Positions 1-8,654 of a DNA stretch of 64,000 bases are shown here, one piece after another. The DNA lies in assembly GCF_008692785.1 (NCBI RefSeq), contig NZ_VXJV01000006.1:1-64000 (forward strand). The letters run 5' to 3'. The stretch's first letter is position 1; every line of letters begins with the position of its first letter. Under the pieces are notes generated by a model. The model ran no database searches. It had not been told where the DNA came from and saw nothing but the letters and a program-made list of their open reading frames with translations. Source of the DNA: Salmonella enterica subsp. diarizonae. GTDB taxonomy: Bacteria > Pseudomonadota > Gammaproteobacteria > Enterobacterales > Enterobacteriaceae. The position numbers were made by a program, and so were the translations under genes.

Positions 1-150
1 TATATAAAACCCGGGACATAGCCCGGGCGGATATCTTCGATTACATTGAAGTGTTCTACAACCGTACCCGACGCCACAGCCACCTCGGTGGCGTCAGCCC
101 AGAGGCCTTCGAAAAGGCCTCACCGTGGGGACAGAAACTGTCTACCGGAG
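1..150 (+). mobile_element. 3' end of an IS3-family transposase OrfB, cut by the window edge
   Basis: An open frame runs in from before base 1 (frame starting at base 3) and carries the C-terminal signature of IS3-family OrfB: a [12 protein letters not shown] stretch followed by S-P-E-A-F-E at roughly 51-110. IS3-type OrfB proteins normally stop shortly after this motif. Here the frame reads on to a stop at 342-344, with no resemblance to transposase after about base 150, and I could not find an IS3-type terminal inverted repeat. The element therefore looks truncated on its right side. Only the tail is present, so the exact IS cannot be named. Confidence 0.75.
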
Positions 151-367
151 CGTGGTCACTCCAATTTTTTTACCTGTGGCTGCAAAAATTATTCACATCC
201 ATATGCTCTGTAATTGAGCCCGTCGCCAACGATTACTGGCATAAAGCTGCTTTCAGGTACTCTCTGTTCCTGATAATAACCGAAATTCAGAAAAAGACAT
301 CACTGACCAGCGATATACTATCTCAGTATGTATGGTTTCGTTGATGTGTCGTATAATTATATTGTAG
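151..367. other. AT-rich junction between IS remnant and sugar-acid operon
   Basis: No convincing gene is seen. The stretch holds the run-on of the transposase frame and the region just after the stop of the amidohydrolase gene, which is transcribed toward it. I saw no clear intrinsic terminator. Confidence 0.5.
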
Positions 368-1324
368 TTAACTATTGTCTTCTTTTATCTCATGTGGCGG
401 TATGGTCCTGTAAATTCGTTTACAGTTATCATGAAACATTTTCCGTTGTGCTGCATGAGAATATCCTTTCATTTCACATACCGTCATAAATCCATGAAAT
501 ATGTCACTGAAACTACCGCAAAGACTATCCACAGGGAAATTACTTGCAAACATGATTCTGTCTGGGCCAAACATTGATATAACTTCAGAGATAATCCACA
601 GGTTATTTTCCACCGACCACGGGATACCCTTTAAACCAATACCTGACACTTTCACCACAACATTTTCGCACTCGGCTAAAGCTGCCATTGATGAATGCCA
701 TCCGGCAAGTCCTTCAACAGAACGCTGGGCGGGTAGTCCCGTATGGTTCAGGATTATCATCGTATCCGGGAAATCATTGGCCAGTTTAACCGCTTCATGT
801 AAATTCCACCACGGAGTCTGTAGATCAAACATCAGATTATATTTTGCAAGTAATGAATAACCATATCGCCATTTTTCATTACTCATCAGGGTGGTGTACT
901 GCCCTACATCTTCAGGTTTGTCAGGTCCCTCCGGTTTATGCCTGATGCTGCGCATGAGTTCGTATGTACTTTGCATTTTCAATACGGACTCTATGTCATC
1001 ATGGTGTAACCAGGCCTGACCGACAACAGCATTCGGATACCCCGTCTTTTTGGCCACCGAGGTAATAAAATCACTTTCACCACAGGGGTCTGTTGGGTCC
1101 CATTCTGTTTCCATATAGCAGGTTTCCACAACATTAATATTCCCGACATCCAGGAAATAATCTTCCGGGTAATACTTTTTCTTAATGGCTGTATAATCAC
1201 CATATCGAAAAGGGATCAACACATCAGGCTTCAGCCACGGATGGTCATTTTCAATTGGGTCCCAGAAATGATGATGGGCGTCAATAACCGGACCATCATA
1301 TAATTTCAATTTTTCAGTATTCAT
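368..1324 (-). CDS. amidohydrolase-2 family metal-dependent hydrolase, probable sugar lactonase
   Basis: A 318-residue TIM-barrel hydrolase of the Amidohydro_2 family. The N-terminal metal motif D-A-H-H-H-F-W-D lies at residues 15-22. Later features typical of the family are I-L-N-H-T-G-L-P around residue 190 and F-A-S-N-F-P-V-D near 260, where the Asp would be the catalytic or metal-binding residue. Known members include fuconolactonase, rhamnonolactonase and 2-pyrone-4,6-dicarboxylate hydrolase. A good Shine-Dalgarno (GGAG, 6 nt upstream) supports this start. It is the last gene of a five-gene minus-strand operon, 9 bp after the MFS transporter gene. In this company opening a sugar-acid lactone is the most economical role, but the substrate is inferred. 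Confidence 0.75.
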   Translation of the reverse strand: MNTEKLKLYDGPVIDAHHHFWDPIENDHPWLKPDVLIPFRYGDYTAIKKKYYPEDYFLDVGNINVVETCYMETEWDPTDPCGESDFITSVAKKTGYPNAVVGQAWLHHDDIESVLKMQSTYELMRSIRHKPEGPDKPEDVGQYTTLMSNEKWRYGYSLLAKYNLMFDLQTPWWNLHEAVKLANDFPDTMIILNHTGLPAQRSVEGLAGWHSSMAALAECENVVVKVSGIGLKGIPWSVENNLWIISEVISMFGPDRIMFASNFPVDSLCGSFSDIFHGFMTVCEMKGYSHAAQRKMFHDNCKRIYRTIPPHEIKEDNS

Positions 1325-1333
1325 CTTTATCTC

Positions 1334-2635
1334 CTAGCGTACATGACGTAAGTCAATAATATTTGTCATAATAATGAATATTACAGCACAACCTGCGAAG
1401 AAGTAGAGTACCGGGTCAAATGAACCTGTCAGGTCTAAAATAAGACCAACTATTAATGGAATACAGATCCCACCAACGCTACCAGCCATATTCATCATAC
1501 CACCCACTGTTGCTACCCGGGAGCGTGGAGCCAGCAATGGAGGAAATGTCCAGTACATACTCCCCCACATTAATACAAATGCAGCGCAGGACAGAAGAAT
1601 AATGGATGTTTTGACATCCGGGATGCTAGGTAATACCGCAAATGCAAAGAGTGTACAAACGCCTGAGATTGTCAGTAATAATTTGCAGGACCGACCCCGA
1701 CCTAAACCTTTGCTTGATAATTTATCCGCAAGCCAGCCACCACAAAGGCTACCACATCCCCCTGCACAGAAAATTATCATCGTAGCGAACCCAACGGATT
1801 TCAAATCCAGATTTAATGCTCGTGTCAGATATCCAGGTCCCCATGTTAACAACCCAAAGAAACACATTGCCCATGAACAACGACCCAGAAGCATACCTGT
1901 GAAGGAACGCAGCGGAATAATTTTTAGCAATGGTTCCTTATTTTCTTCAACAACTTCATTTTCAGTTCGATCAAGATTAATAATTTCCAGTTCACCGTCA
2001 TTTACTTTAGGTGAGTCTTCGGGTTTGTCACGAATAATCCAGTAGGCTATCAGTCCAAGAATAACTGCAGCTACACCACAGATAATAAAAGTAATCCGCC
2101 ATGATGAAAAATACAGAATCATTTCGGCTACTAATATTCCACCAATTGCGGCACCAAACGGACCACCGGCGTCCATTAGCGTGGCCCCACGCGCTCTTTC
2201 ATTCTTGTTTAACCAGATAGCATTCAGTCTGGCGCCGGAGGGAAACACAGGCGCTTCACTTGCACCGAGTAAAAGGTTAGCAGCAAGTAAAGCAAAGCCT
2301 GTTGGACAAAGCCCTAACAGGGCTTCTGCAATACCCCAGAGGACTGCAGATAAAGTCAGTATAACCCTTGCGCCAAACTTATCCGCCAGGAATCCTCCAG
2401 GGATCTGCATACAGGCATAAGTCCAGAAAAAACCACTCAGGATCAGCCCCTGCATGGTATCACTCAGACCCAGGTCTTTAGCAATCGTCGGCATCGCTAT
2501 TGATATTGAAGCACGGTCAATCATACTGACAACAACAAGAAGGAAAAGAACGAAAAATATTCGCCATCGGATATTAGTTGGCTTTTGGATCTTGCTCGAA
2601 GAAACAGAGTTTATTAATTTATCACTGAATGACAT
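1334..2635 (-). CDS. MFS transporter of the anion:cation symporter type, probable sugar-acid importer
   Basis: A protein of about 433 residues with twelve predicted membrane segments in the major facilitator fold. After a basic cytoplasmic start comes the sequence V-S-M-I-D-R-A-S-I-S-I-A-M-P, typical of the ACS family (GudP, GarP, ExuT relatives), and then G-G-F-L-A-D-K-F-G-A-R, the loop 2-3 motif. Translation probably starts at the ATG at 2635, preceded by GAGGGGG, rather than at an in-frame ATG five codons upstream. It sits between the PdxA-like and amidohydrolase genes, so it most likely imports the sugar acid or lactone that this operon degrades. The substrate cannot be read from the sequence. 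Confidence 0.8.
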   Translation of the reverse strand: MSFSDKLINSVSSSKIQKPTNIRWRIFFVLFLLVVVSMIDRASISIAMPTIAKDLGLSDTMQGLILSGFFWTYACMQIPGGFLADKFGARVILTLSAVLWGIAEALLGLCPTGFALLAANLLLGASEAPVFPSGARLNAIWLNKNERARGATLMDAGGPFGAAIGGILVAEMILYFSSWRITFIICGVAAVILGLIAYWIIRDKPEDSPKVNDGELEIINLDRTENEVVEENKEPLLKIIPLRSFTGMLLGRCSWAMCFFGLLTWGPGYLTRALNLDLKSVGFATMIIFCAGGCGSLCGGWLADKLSSKGLGRGRSCKLLLTISGVCTLFAFAVLPSIPDVKTSIILLSCAAFVLMWGSMYWTFPPLLAPRSRVATVGGMMNMAGSVGGICIPLIVGLILDLTGSFDPVLYFFAGCAVIFIIMTNIIDLRHVR

Positions 2636-2781
2636 GGCTGGCCCCCTCAAATTAACTAATGAGAATTTAATTAATTTTCAATTTTTAATGGGTGTTTAGT
2701 TATGCATGATATATTTAATATTTATATTCAATGATGATTTCTTTTATTCCTTTTTCAGCTCACAGAAAGTATCACCGATTT
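2636..2781. other. 146-bp AT-rich intercistronic gap
   Basis: AT-rich spacer between the PdxA-like gene and the transporter gene. It contains no recognisable gene. It is the longest gap inside the operon, so an internal promoter or processing site is possible, but I cannot identify one. Confidence 0.4.
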
Positions 2782-3789
2782 TTATTTATGTGTTGTGGAC
2801 GCCATTCTGGCTGCAACAGCAATAGCGCGTTCTGTTGCCAGTGTTTTGGCCACGCCCTTGCCTGCAATATCAAATGCAGTACCGTGTTCCGGCGTTGTGA
2901 TTGCATACGGTAATCCTGCTGCCACCGTGATCCCCACGTCAAAAGCATGGAGCTTGGTGGCAATCTGCCCCTGGTCATGGAACAGGGTCACAACCGCATC
3001 GTATTCATGATTAAACGCATGAATAAAAACAGTATCACCCGGTACCGGGCCGTACATATCCATCCCTTTCTCGCGGAAGCTTTCAATGACCGGGATAAGA
3101 ACGTCAATCTCTTCCTTGCCACAGGTGCCGCCATCGCCGGCATGGGGATTCAGGGCTGCTACTGCAATTCGTGGGTTTTCAATGGTCGCCATACGTAATG
3201 TGTCATAGCATAACTGAACCGAACGGCTGACATTTTCAGGTGTAATATGGCTGGCAATATCTTTAAATGGGATGTGCCCGGTCACACGAAATACCCAGAG
3301 GTCATCGAGCACGTTCAGCAATCCACGCGGTCTGTCCAGACATCCCAGTTGTTCAGCGAAGAGATAATGTTCGTCCTCAATATCCCAGCCGCCTTTCTTG
3401 AACGCTTCTTTATTCAGGGGGGCGAAGACAAAACCGTCAATCTTTCCGGTTTTAAGTAATGACATGCAGGTCACCAGTGACTCGCCCGTTGCGTGCCCGG
3501 AGCAGGTATCAATGGTGCCCATGACCAGATTTTCAGGATTAAAGTTTTTCAAATCCAGCAGCGGAATATTCCCGGTATTCCAGTCCGCATCAGACGGATC
3601 GCTGATGACATCCCACTGAAAATCCACGCCGGCAATTTTTTGACCAAGCGCCATAACCCGTGCGTCGCCAATCAGGATAGGTCGGCAGTACTTATAAACG
3701 GTACCATCAGCCACCACTTTAGCAATCAGCTCAGGACCGATCCCGGCTGCTTCACCCAGAAATATCCCCAGAACAGGTTTACGTTCCAT
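2782..3789 (-). CDS. PdxA-family NAD-dependent 4-phosphate dehydrogenase homologue
   Basis: A 335-residue protein with PdxA family features: an N-terminal G-E-A-A-G-I-G-P-E-L segment, a metal-binding His in V-T-G-H-I-P-F around residue 170, and two further blocks, A-A-L-N-P-H-A-G-D-G-G near 210 and L-F-H-D-Q-G-Q near 270. PdxA oxidises 4-phosphohydroxythreonine, while PdxA2-type paralogues act on D-threonate 4-phosphate or related acids. The catabolic context, with dehydratase, aldolase, transporter and lactonase, argues for the paralogue type rather than vitamin B6 synthesis. The usual DUF1537 sugar-acid kinase that provides the phosphate is absent from this operon. Either the phosphorylated substrate is made elsewhere or this PdxA acts on an unphosphorylated acid. 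Confidence 0.8.
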   Translation of the reverse strand: MERKPVLGIFLGEAAGIGPELIAKVVADGTVYKYCRPILIGDARVMALGQKIAGVDFQWDVISDPSDADWNTGNIPLLDLKNFNPENLVMGTIDTCSGHATGESLVTCMSLLKTGKIDGFVFAPLNKEAFKKGGWDIEDEHYLFAEQLGCLDRPRGLLNVLDDLWVFRVTGHIPFKDIASHITPENVSRSVQLCYDTLRMATIENPRIAVAALNPHAGDGGTCGKEEIDVLIPVIESFREKGMDMYGPVPGDTVFIHAFNHEYDAVVTLFHDQGQIATKLHAFDVGITVAAGLPYAITTPEHGTAFDIAGKGVAKTLATERAIAVAARMASTTHK

Positions 3790-3852
3790 TATTCACCTCT
3801 GTGTTTTACAAAATTTCGTGTTGCGTTTCCTGACATGCCAGGTCAACGGTTA

Positions 3853-5370
3853 TTACATAATTGCGTTCATTATCCAGGGGACAAATTCCTGGCTGCCATA
3901 ACCAAGTTCTTCACTTCGCGTCCGGGCACCCGAGGCCATCTCGATAAGTCTCTGATAAATTCGCTCCCCGGCCTGTTCAATTGTTTCCTCGCCTTCCACA
4001 ATGGTGCCGCAGTTCACATCCATATCATCCTGCTGACGGCGCCACAGAGTATTGTTGGTCGCAATTTTCAGACAGGGTGTCGGTTTAGAGCCGAAGGCTG
4101 ATCCCCGGCCGGTGGTAAAACACACAAGATTTGCCCCGCCGGCGATTTGCCCGGTGACAGCCATCGGGTCGTACCCGGGGGTGTCCATAAAGACAACGCC
4201 TTTCGCAGTGACCGGTTCGGCATACTCGTAGACTTCCATCAGGCTGGTCGTACCGGCTTTGGCGATACCCCCCAGTGATTTCTCCAGTACCGTCGTCAGA
4301 CCGCCCGCTTTGTTCCCTGCTGACGGGTTGTTATTCATTTCACTCCCCGTTCGTTCACAGTAGTCCTCCCACCACTTAATCCGGCGGATCAGTTTTTCCC
4401 CCACTTCCCGGCTGATGGCCCGGCGCGTCAGGAGATGTTCAGCGCCGTAAATTTCAGAGGTCTCTGACAGTATTGCGGTTCCCCCCTGGCGAACCAGCCG
4501 GTCCACTGCGTACCCGAGTGCCGGATTTGCAGAGATTCCGGAGTAGCTGTCAGAGCCACCACATTCGAGGGCAAGAATGATTTCCGAAACCGGTACCGAC
4601 TCGCGTTTAACCCGGTTAGCCTCCGGTAACATGTCGTGGATCAGGGAGATACCTTTTTGGATAGCATTACGGGTTCCCCCACTTTCCTGAATGGTCAGGG
4701 TATGGAACATCGCGCCTTCACTCAGTTTATGGACATTCATCATGTCCTTTATCTGAAAGGATTCGCACCCCAGTCCCACGATCACTATCCCGGCAAAGTT
4801 TACGTGGGTGGAATAGCCCGCAATCGTCCGGCGCATGACTGTCATCATTTCGCTGTCAGATCCGAAGGCACAGCCAAAACTTTGTGGCAGGGCCACAATG
4901 CCATCCACATTCGGGAAATCACTGAGACCACGGGCACGGAAATGATCTTCAATTGCCCTGACGACCGTCGCGCTGCAGTTCACCGAACTGAGTACACCGA
5001 TAAAATTGCGGGTTGCCACCCGACCGTCTGCTCTGCGGATCCCCATAAAGGTATCCTGATGCGCTTCCCGTTCCGGAGGACGACTGTCCGCTCCCCAGGC
5101 ATAGTCCCGCTCAAAATTGCCCATACCGAGATTGTGCACATGAATATGTTCACCCTGCCGGATGTCACGAGTGGCAAAGCCAATAATCTGTCCATAGCGC
5201 TTTACCACGCTGCCGGCTGATATATCATGAAGTGCAATTTTGTGGCCAGCCGGAATGAGATCGCACGTTTCCAGACCCTCAGCTTCCAGCCTGCTTCCTG
5301 CAGGAAGGTCCTGTCGGGCAATCACAACATCATCCGCTGCGTTTAGTTTGAGTACCGGACTGTTATTCAT
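3853..5370 (-). CDS. UxaA/GarD-family altronate- or galactarate-type dehydratase
   Basis: A 505-residue protein with two recognisable parts. Residues 1-90 form a SAF-like beta domain (G-S-V-V-K-R-Y-G-Q-I-I-G-F-A with H-V-H-N-L near its end). Residues of about 105-500 form the large UxaA/GarD dehydratase domain, with R-V-A-T-R-N-F-I-G-V, V-N-C-S-A-T, G-L-G-C-E and E-C-G-G-S-D-S blocks. Family members are iron-dependent lyases that dehydrate aldonic or aldaric acids to 2-keto-3-deoxy acids. The next upstream gene is a class I aldolase-type enzyme that could act on such a product, which supports the assignment. Both SAF and catalytic parts are in one chain, as in UxaA. The exact sugar acid is unknown. 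Confidence 0.85.
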   Translation of the reverse strand: MNNSPVLKLNAADDVVIARQDLPAGSRLEAEGLETCDLIPAGHKIALHDISAGSVVKRYGQIIGFATRDIRQGEHIHVHNLGMGNFERDYAWGADSRPPEREAHQDTFMGIRRADGRVATRNFIGVLSSVNCSATVVRAIEDHFRARGLSDFPNVDGIVALPQSFGCAFGSDSEMMTVMRRTIAGYSTHVNFAGIVIVGLGCESFQIKDMMNVHKLSEGAMFHTLTIQESGGTRNAIQKGISLIHDMLPEANRVKRESVPVSEIILALECGGSDSYSGISANPALGYAVDRLVRQGGTAILSETSEIYGAEHLLTRRAISREVGEKLIRRIKWWEDYCERTGSEMNNNPSAGNKAGGLTTVLEKSLGGIAKAGTTSLMEVYEYAEPVTAKGVVFMDTPGYDPMAVTGQIAGGANLVCFTTGRGSAFGSKPTPCLKIATNNTLWRRQQDDMDVNCGTIVEGEETIEQAGERIYQRLIEMASGARTRSEELGYGSQEFVPWIMNAIM

Positions 5371-5386
5371 CTTTCGACCCCCATGA

Positions 5387-6286
5387 TTACTGGTGAATAC
5401 TTGCCAGAATGGCTTTCACCTGAGCAGTTTTTTCATCACTGAGCGGCAGTGCTGGCGCCACAACGGCGGTAGATATGTCAAGCCCACACAGTCTGATGGC
5501 GGTCTTTATCACACCAAAGAAAGGCTGCTCCAGCGCGTACAGTGGAGAAAGTTTGGCCAGTTGCTGCTGAAAATAACGGGCCTGCTCCAGGTCGTTATCC
5601 TGAAAAGCCTGATAAATACCTCTGGTGATATCCGGCGCAAAGTTGAAGGTGGCCGGAATGCCGCCGTGGCCACCCAGCAGCAGGGTATCCAGCATATATT
5701 CGTCATATCCACTGAAGACAATGAAGTCCGGGCGAAAAGTATGCACACGGTTGATGATCTCCCGGGTATGGCTGATATTATCGATCGTGTCCTTGATGCC
5801 CACGATGTTCGGTACTTCTCTGGCCAGCCGGGTAATGACATCCAGGCCAATATCCTGGCCTGTCAGGTCAGGGAAGTTATAGAGAAATACCGGCGTATCG
5901 AGCGCGTCAGCAATATTTTTGTAATGCATGAACCTGGCGTCATCGCTGAGTTTTACATAGTACGGGTTTACAACCAGCACGCCATCCGCACCGTGCTCCT
6001 GCGCATGACGGCCCAGTTCAATGGTCTCTGCAGTCCCTGTACAGGCAATACCCACCAGAACCGGTACTCTGCTGTCCACATGATGCAGGCAGAATGCCGC
6101 TATCTCTTTTCGCTGCAGGGAAGAAAACTGTGAGAACTCGCCTCCACTGCCCAGGATCAGCATTCCGTCCGCGCCACTTTCAATAACATGATCAAGCATA
6201 CGGGCCATACCTGCTTTATCCAGTTCCCCCTGTTCATCGACAATGGAGGGAACCGGAGGGAAGATACCCCTGAATTTCGTTGACAT
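5387..6286 (-). CDS. DHDPS/NAL-family class I aldolase or dehydratase for a keto-deoxy acid
   Basis: A 299-residue TIM-barrel enzyme of the dihydrodipicolinate synthase/N-acetylneuraminate lyase family and of typical length. The Schiff-base lysine is in V-G-I-K-D-T at about residue 165, and the catalytic tyrosine region reads F-L-Y-N-F-P near 137. The N-terminal P-F/P-P-V-P-S-I-V-D and G-S-G-G-E-F-S-Q segments correspond to the pyruvate-binding G-x-x-G-E block. It is the first gene of the operon. In catabolic operons these proteins cleave 2-keto-3-deoxy acids to pyruvate plus an aldehyde, or dehydrate and decarboxylate them. Lysine biosynthesis is unlikely given the neighbours. Confidence 0.82.
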   Translation of the reverse strand: MSTKFRGIFPPVPSIVDEQGELDKAGMARMLDHVIESGADGMLILGSGGEFSQFSSLQRKEIAAFCLHHVDSRVPVLVGIACTGTAETIELGRHAQEHGADGVLVVNPYYVKLSDDARFMHYKNIADALDTPVFLYNFPDLTGQDIGLDVITRLAREVPNIVGIKDTIDNISHTREIINRVHTFRPDFIVFSGYDEYMLDTLLLGGHGGIPATFNFAPDITRGIYQAFQDNDLEQARYFQQQLAKLSPLYALEQPFFGVIKTAIRLCGLDISTAVVAPALPLSDEKTAQVKAILASIHQ

Positions 6287-6301
6287 ACTACCCTCATCTA
6301 G

Positions 6302-6335
6302 TTCAATATATGGAACTTAAGTTCCGCTCATTGAA
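6302..6335. promoter_or_regulatory. two-part dyad operator between the sugar-acid operon and iclR-type regulator
   Basis: A perfect 14-bp palindrome, GGAACTTAAGTTCC, lies at 6312-6325. It is framed at equal distance (4 bp each side) by TTCAAT at 6302-6307 and its exact inverse ATTGAA at 6330-6335. The whole 34-bp structure is centred 30-35 bp upstream of the aldolase start. IclR-family proteins such as KdgR bind short TGGAAC/TTTCA-type dyads, so this is probably the operator of the divergently encoded regulator. The assignment to that protein is inference. Confidence 0.6.
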
Positions 6336-6528
6336 ATTAGTACATCAGAATTCGATTCCGGTAGTCAAAGGGTTTTACAACGAGAGCTGATATCTGTGAG
6401 TTATGTCAGATTTATAGCGGGATACCCGTAACCGGAAATGATGTATAACACCAGAAGAAGGCGGTTCTGTGCTCCATAAATGACCGAGTACACTACTTAT
6501 GGCTATGAATTAAAGAACATTTTCCTCT

Positions 6529-7293
6529 ATGAATAATCAAACCAGTAAAACATCCGTACCTGCACTCGATAAAACTGTCCGGATTTGCAATTATCTTTTT
6601 AACTCCCCGGGTGCCACCTTCAGTCAGATCCAGCAGGATCTGGGGCTGCCCAAAAGCAGTACTTCATCTTTACTGACAGCACTGGTTGAGCATCACTTTT
6701 TACGCCAGGAGAGAGGTAGATTTTTCCTGGGACTGAAGCTGTACGAATGGGGAAACCGTTCCCTGGAACAGTTCGACATCAGTAAGGTTGCCAGGCCGGT
6801 GCTGGAGAAACTGAGGGACAGTACAGACCTTATTTGCCACCTGGGGATCCTTGATGAAGTTGCGCCCATTTATATCCTGAAGCTTGAAAGCGCCCAGCCA
6901 ATAGGGATAAAGACATGGGTGGGCAAGAAACTGCCACTCCACAGCTCTGGGGTAGGTAAGGCTCTGTGCGCGTGGCTGCCGCCGGAGACCATTGATACGC
7001 TGTTACCGGATGAAACCTTGCCGCGCTATACGGATACCACTATCACCTGTAAATCTGAGCTGATGCAGGAATTCGCGCATATTCGTGAGCAGGGATGGGC
7101 TTTTGATAATGCGGAGGATTCACCGGGAATTTACTGCATTGCCGCGCCAGTCTTTAACCGGGCGCAGGAGGCTGTGGCCGCAATCAGTGTCAGTGGTGTT
7201 GAGGTTCAGTTGCCTAAGGAAAGAATTCCGTACTATTCCTCCCTGGTTCTGGAAGCCTGTCAGGAACTGTCAGTAAAGTTAAAATATATCTGA
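6529..7293 (+). CDS. IclR-family transcriptional regulator of the adjacent sugar-acid operon
   Basis: A 254-residue protein of normal IclR length. An N-terminal winged helix (about residues 9-70) contains G-L-P-K-S-S-T-S-S-L-L-T-A-L as the recognition helix. The effector-binding domain (about 85-250) holds the family blocks L-H-S-S-G-V-G-K-A-L near 140 and G-W-A-F-D-N-A-E-D near 190, followed by I-A-A-P-V-F. It is transcribed away from the aldolase gene across a 242-bp region that holds the dyad at 6302-6335, the classical arrangement for a local regulator. The ligand is probably an intermediate of the pathway. Whether it represses or activates cannot be told. Confidence 0.85.
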   Translation: MNNQTSKTSVPALDKTVRICNYLFNSPGATFSQIQQDLGLPKSSTSSLLTALVEHHFLRQERGRFFLGLKLYEWGNRSLEQFDISKVARPVLEKLRDSTDLICHLGILDEVAPIYILKLESAQPIGIKTWVGKKLPLHSSGVGKALCAWLPPETIDTLLPDETLPRYTDTTITCKSELMQEFAHIREQGWAFDNAEDSPGIYCIAAPVFNRAQEAVAAISVSGVEVQLPKERIPYYSSLVLEACQELSVKLKYI

Positions 7294-7518
7294 AAATGGA
7301 TATTACCACCCAAATGTATGACGGTATGCTTTATGTATACCACATCAAACGATACCGGCTAATATTATTGTGACCATATGAGTGATGCCACAATTATGAG
7401 ACGACAATAACTCCCGTCCGGCGCATTGACTCAGCATTTTTGTTACCCAACGCGCACTGTTGCCTCACCAAAATTGTTACTTTGGTTGTGTGATAAATAA
7501 TCAGTCAAAGGTGTACCT
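7294..7518. other. 225-bp spacer without a recognised gene
   Basis: The stretch after the IclR gene contains no gene I can support. Its end (about 7470-7518) directly precedes the broken transposase and may include that element's left end, but I found no matching inverted repeat. Confidence 0.4.
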
Positions 7519-8240
7519 GTGAACAATGTATTGTTGCCTATGGATACCCGTCGTCAGCTTCTGCGGGCGCTGAAAACGCGATATCAGGCAACCAGTAAAG
7601 CCGAGAAAACCCGGATACTGGAAGAGTTCATACTGATCAGTGGGTACCATCGTAAATCAGCAATCCGGTTGCTGAACGGTGCCATCACCAGCGGTAATCA
7701 CCGGCGTCGCTCAGCCCCGGCTCGGTTTATGGCGCAGCTGTTCAGCAGGCTCTGATCGTTCTCTGGGAAGCTTCAGATCGGTTGTGCGGTAAGCGTCTCA
7801 GGGCATTACTGCCCCAGCTTATTCCAGCGATGGAGAAACACGGGCATCTCAGTCTGAATCCGGCACTTCGCGAGCAGTTTCTGAAAGTCAGTGTATAGTC
7901 CATCGATCGCCTGTTGAAAGAAGCACATACCACTGCCGGTAAAAAGCGTAACCGGGCGGTTAACCGTGTCAGTAAAAGTATCCCGGTCAGGATGTTCACC
8001 GAGCATGAGCGACATTCTCCGGGATTTATGGAAATGGATCTGGTGGCACACTGTGGCCGACATCTCTCTGGCACCTTTTTGTGGACGCTATCGCTAACCG
8101 ATATCGCCAGCGAATGGACTGAATGTGTGGTGCTGTCGGCACGTAACGCTGAGTTGATCATACGGGCCGTTGATAAAGTTCAAAAGAGCCTGCCATTCCC
8201 GCTTCCCGACCATACTGGAAAAACGATCAGTCCTGGATAG
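7519..8240 (+). pseudogene. broken integrase-type (DDE) transposase
   Basis: The frame starting at 7519 gives an N-terminal helical DNA-binding region (R-Y-Q-A-T-S-K-A-E-K-T-R-I-L-E-E-F) and stops at about 7755. The same protein continues in another frame from about 7730 (Q-Q-A-L-I-V-L-W-E-A-S), so there is a frameshift near 7728. It then meets an in-frame stop at about 7898-7900 before continuing from 7914 to 8240. That last part holds G-F-M-E-M-D-L-V-A-H-C-G, the first Asp of an integrase-core catalytic domain, then loses the rest. At least one frameshift, one nonsense codon and a C-terminal truncation make it inactive. Confidence 0.75.
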
Positions 8241-8355
8241 AGCAAAAAAATGGCTCAGTGGTCAGAAAACTGGCGGGATATGGTCGTCTTGACGGTGAGC
8301 CTGCAGTAAAAGCGCTGAACCAGATGTAAATAACGTTTCAAATTTGTGCTCCACT

Positions 8356-8586
8356 TTAGGCCCGGCGACCAGACGGGGAAGCCGCGTCCAGAAAATTCCT
8401 TACCTGCTCAAGCAGTTGCCACATGAACCGACACTGATGACTTCGGGTCACATGTTCGTGTAACACTTTCCAGAGATATTCTATTTTGTTCAGACACAGG
8501 GAATAAGCGGGTAAAAATAACAGATGGGAGACTGTAAAATTTTCTGTGTAAATGGCCACAGCATCACTGGGGTACCCGCTCTCCAT
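8356..8586 (-). mobile_element. C-terminal fragment of an IS630-family transposase
   Basis: About 76 codons on the minus strand match the C-terminal DDE region of IS630 transposases: L-P-A-Y-S-L-C-L-N-K-I-E-Y-L-W, where the Glu of I-E-Y is the third catalytic acid, followed by K-V-L-H-E-H-V-T-R. The N-terminal domains and the first two catalytic acids are missing, so this is a remnant. It lies between the broken integrase-type transposase and the Slam-like pseudogene. Confidence 0.75.
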
Positions 8587-8654
8587 ACATCAGCATAAAC
8601 TAGCTCATTGCGGGTTTCCAGTTCTGGATCGGCATCGTCCATTTTGCTGAGATA

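Noticed and set aside
3493..5220. Plus-strand frames of about 200 codons opposite the PdxA- and UxaA-like genes
   Set aside because: They are shadows of the minus-strand enzymes, whose family motifs are clear.
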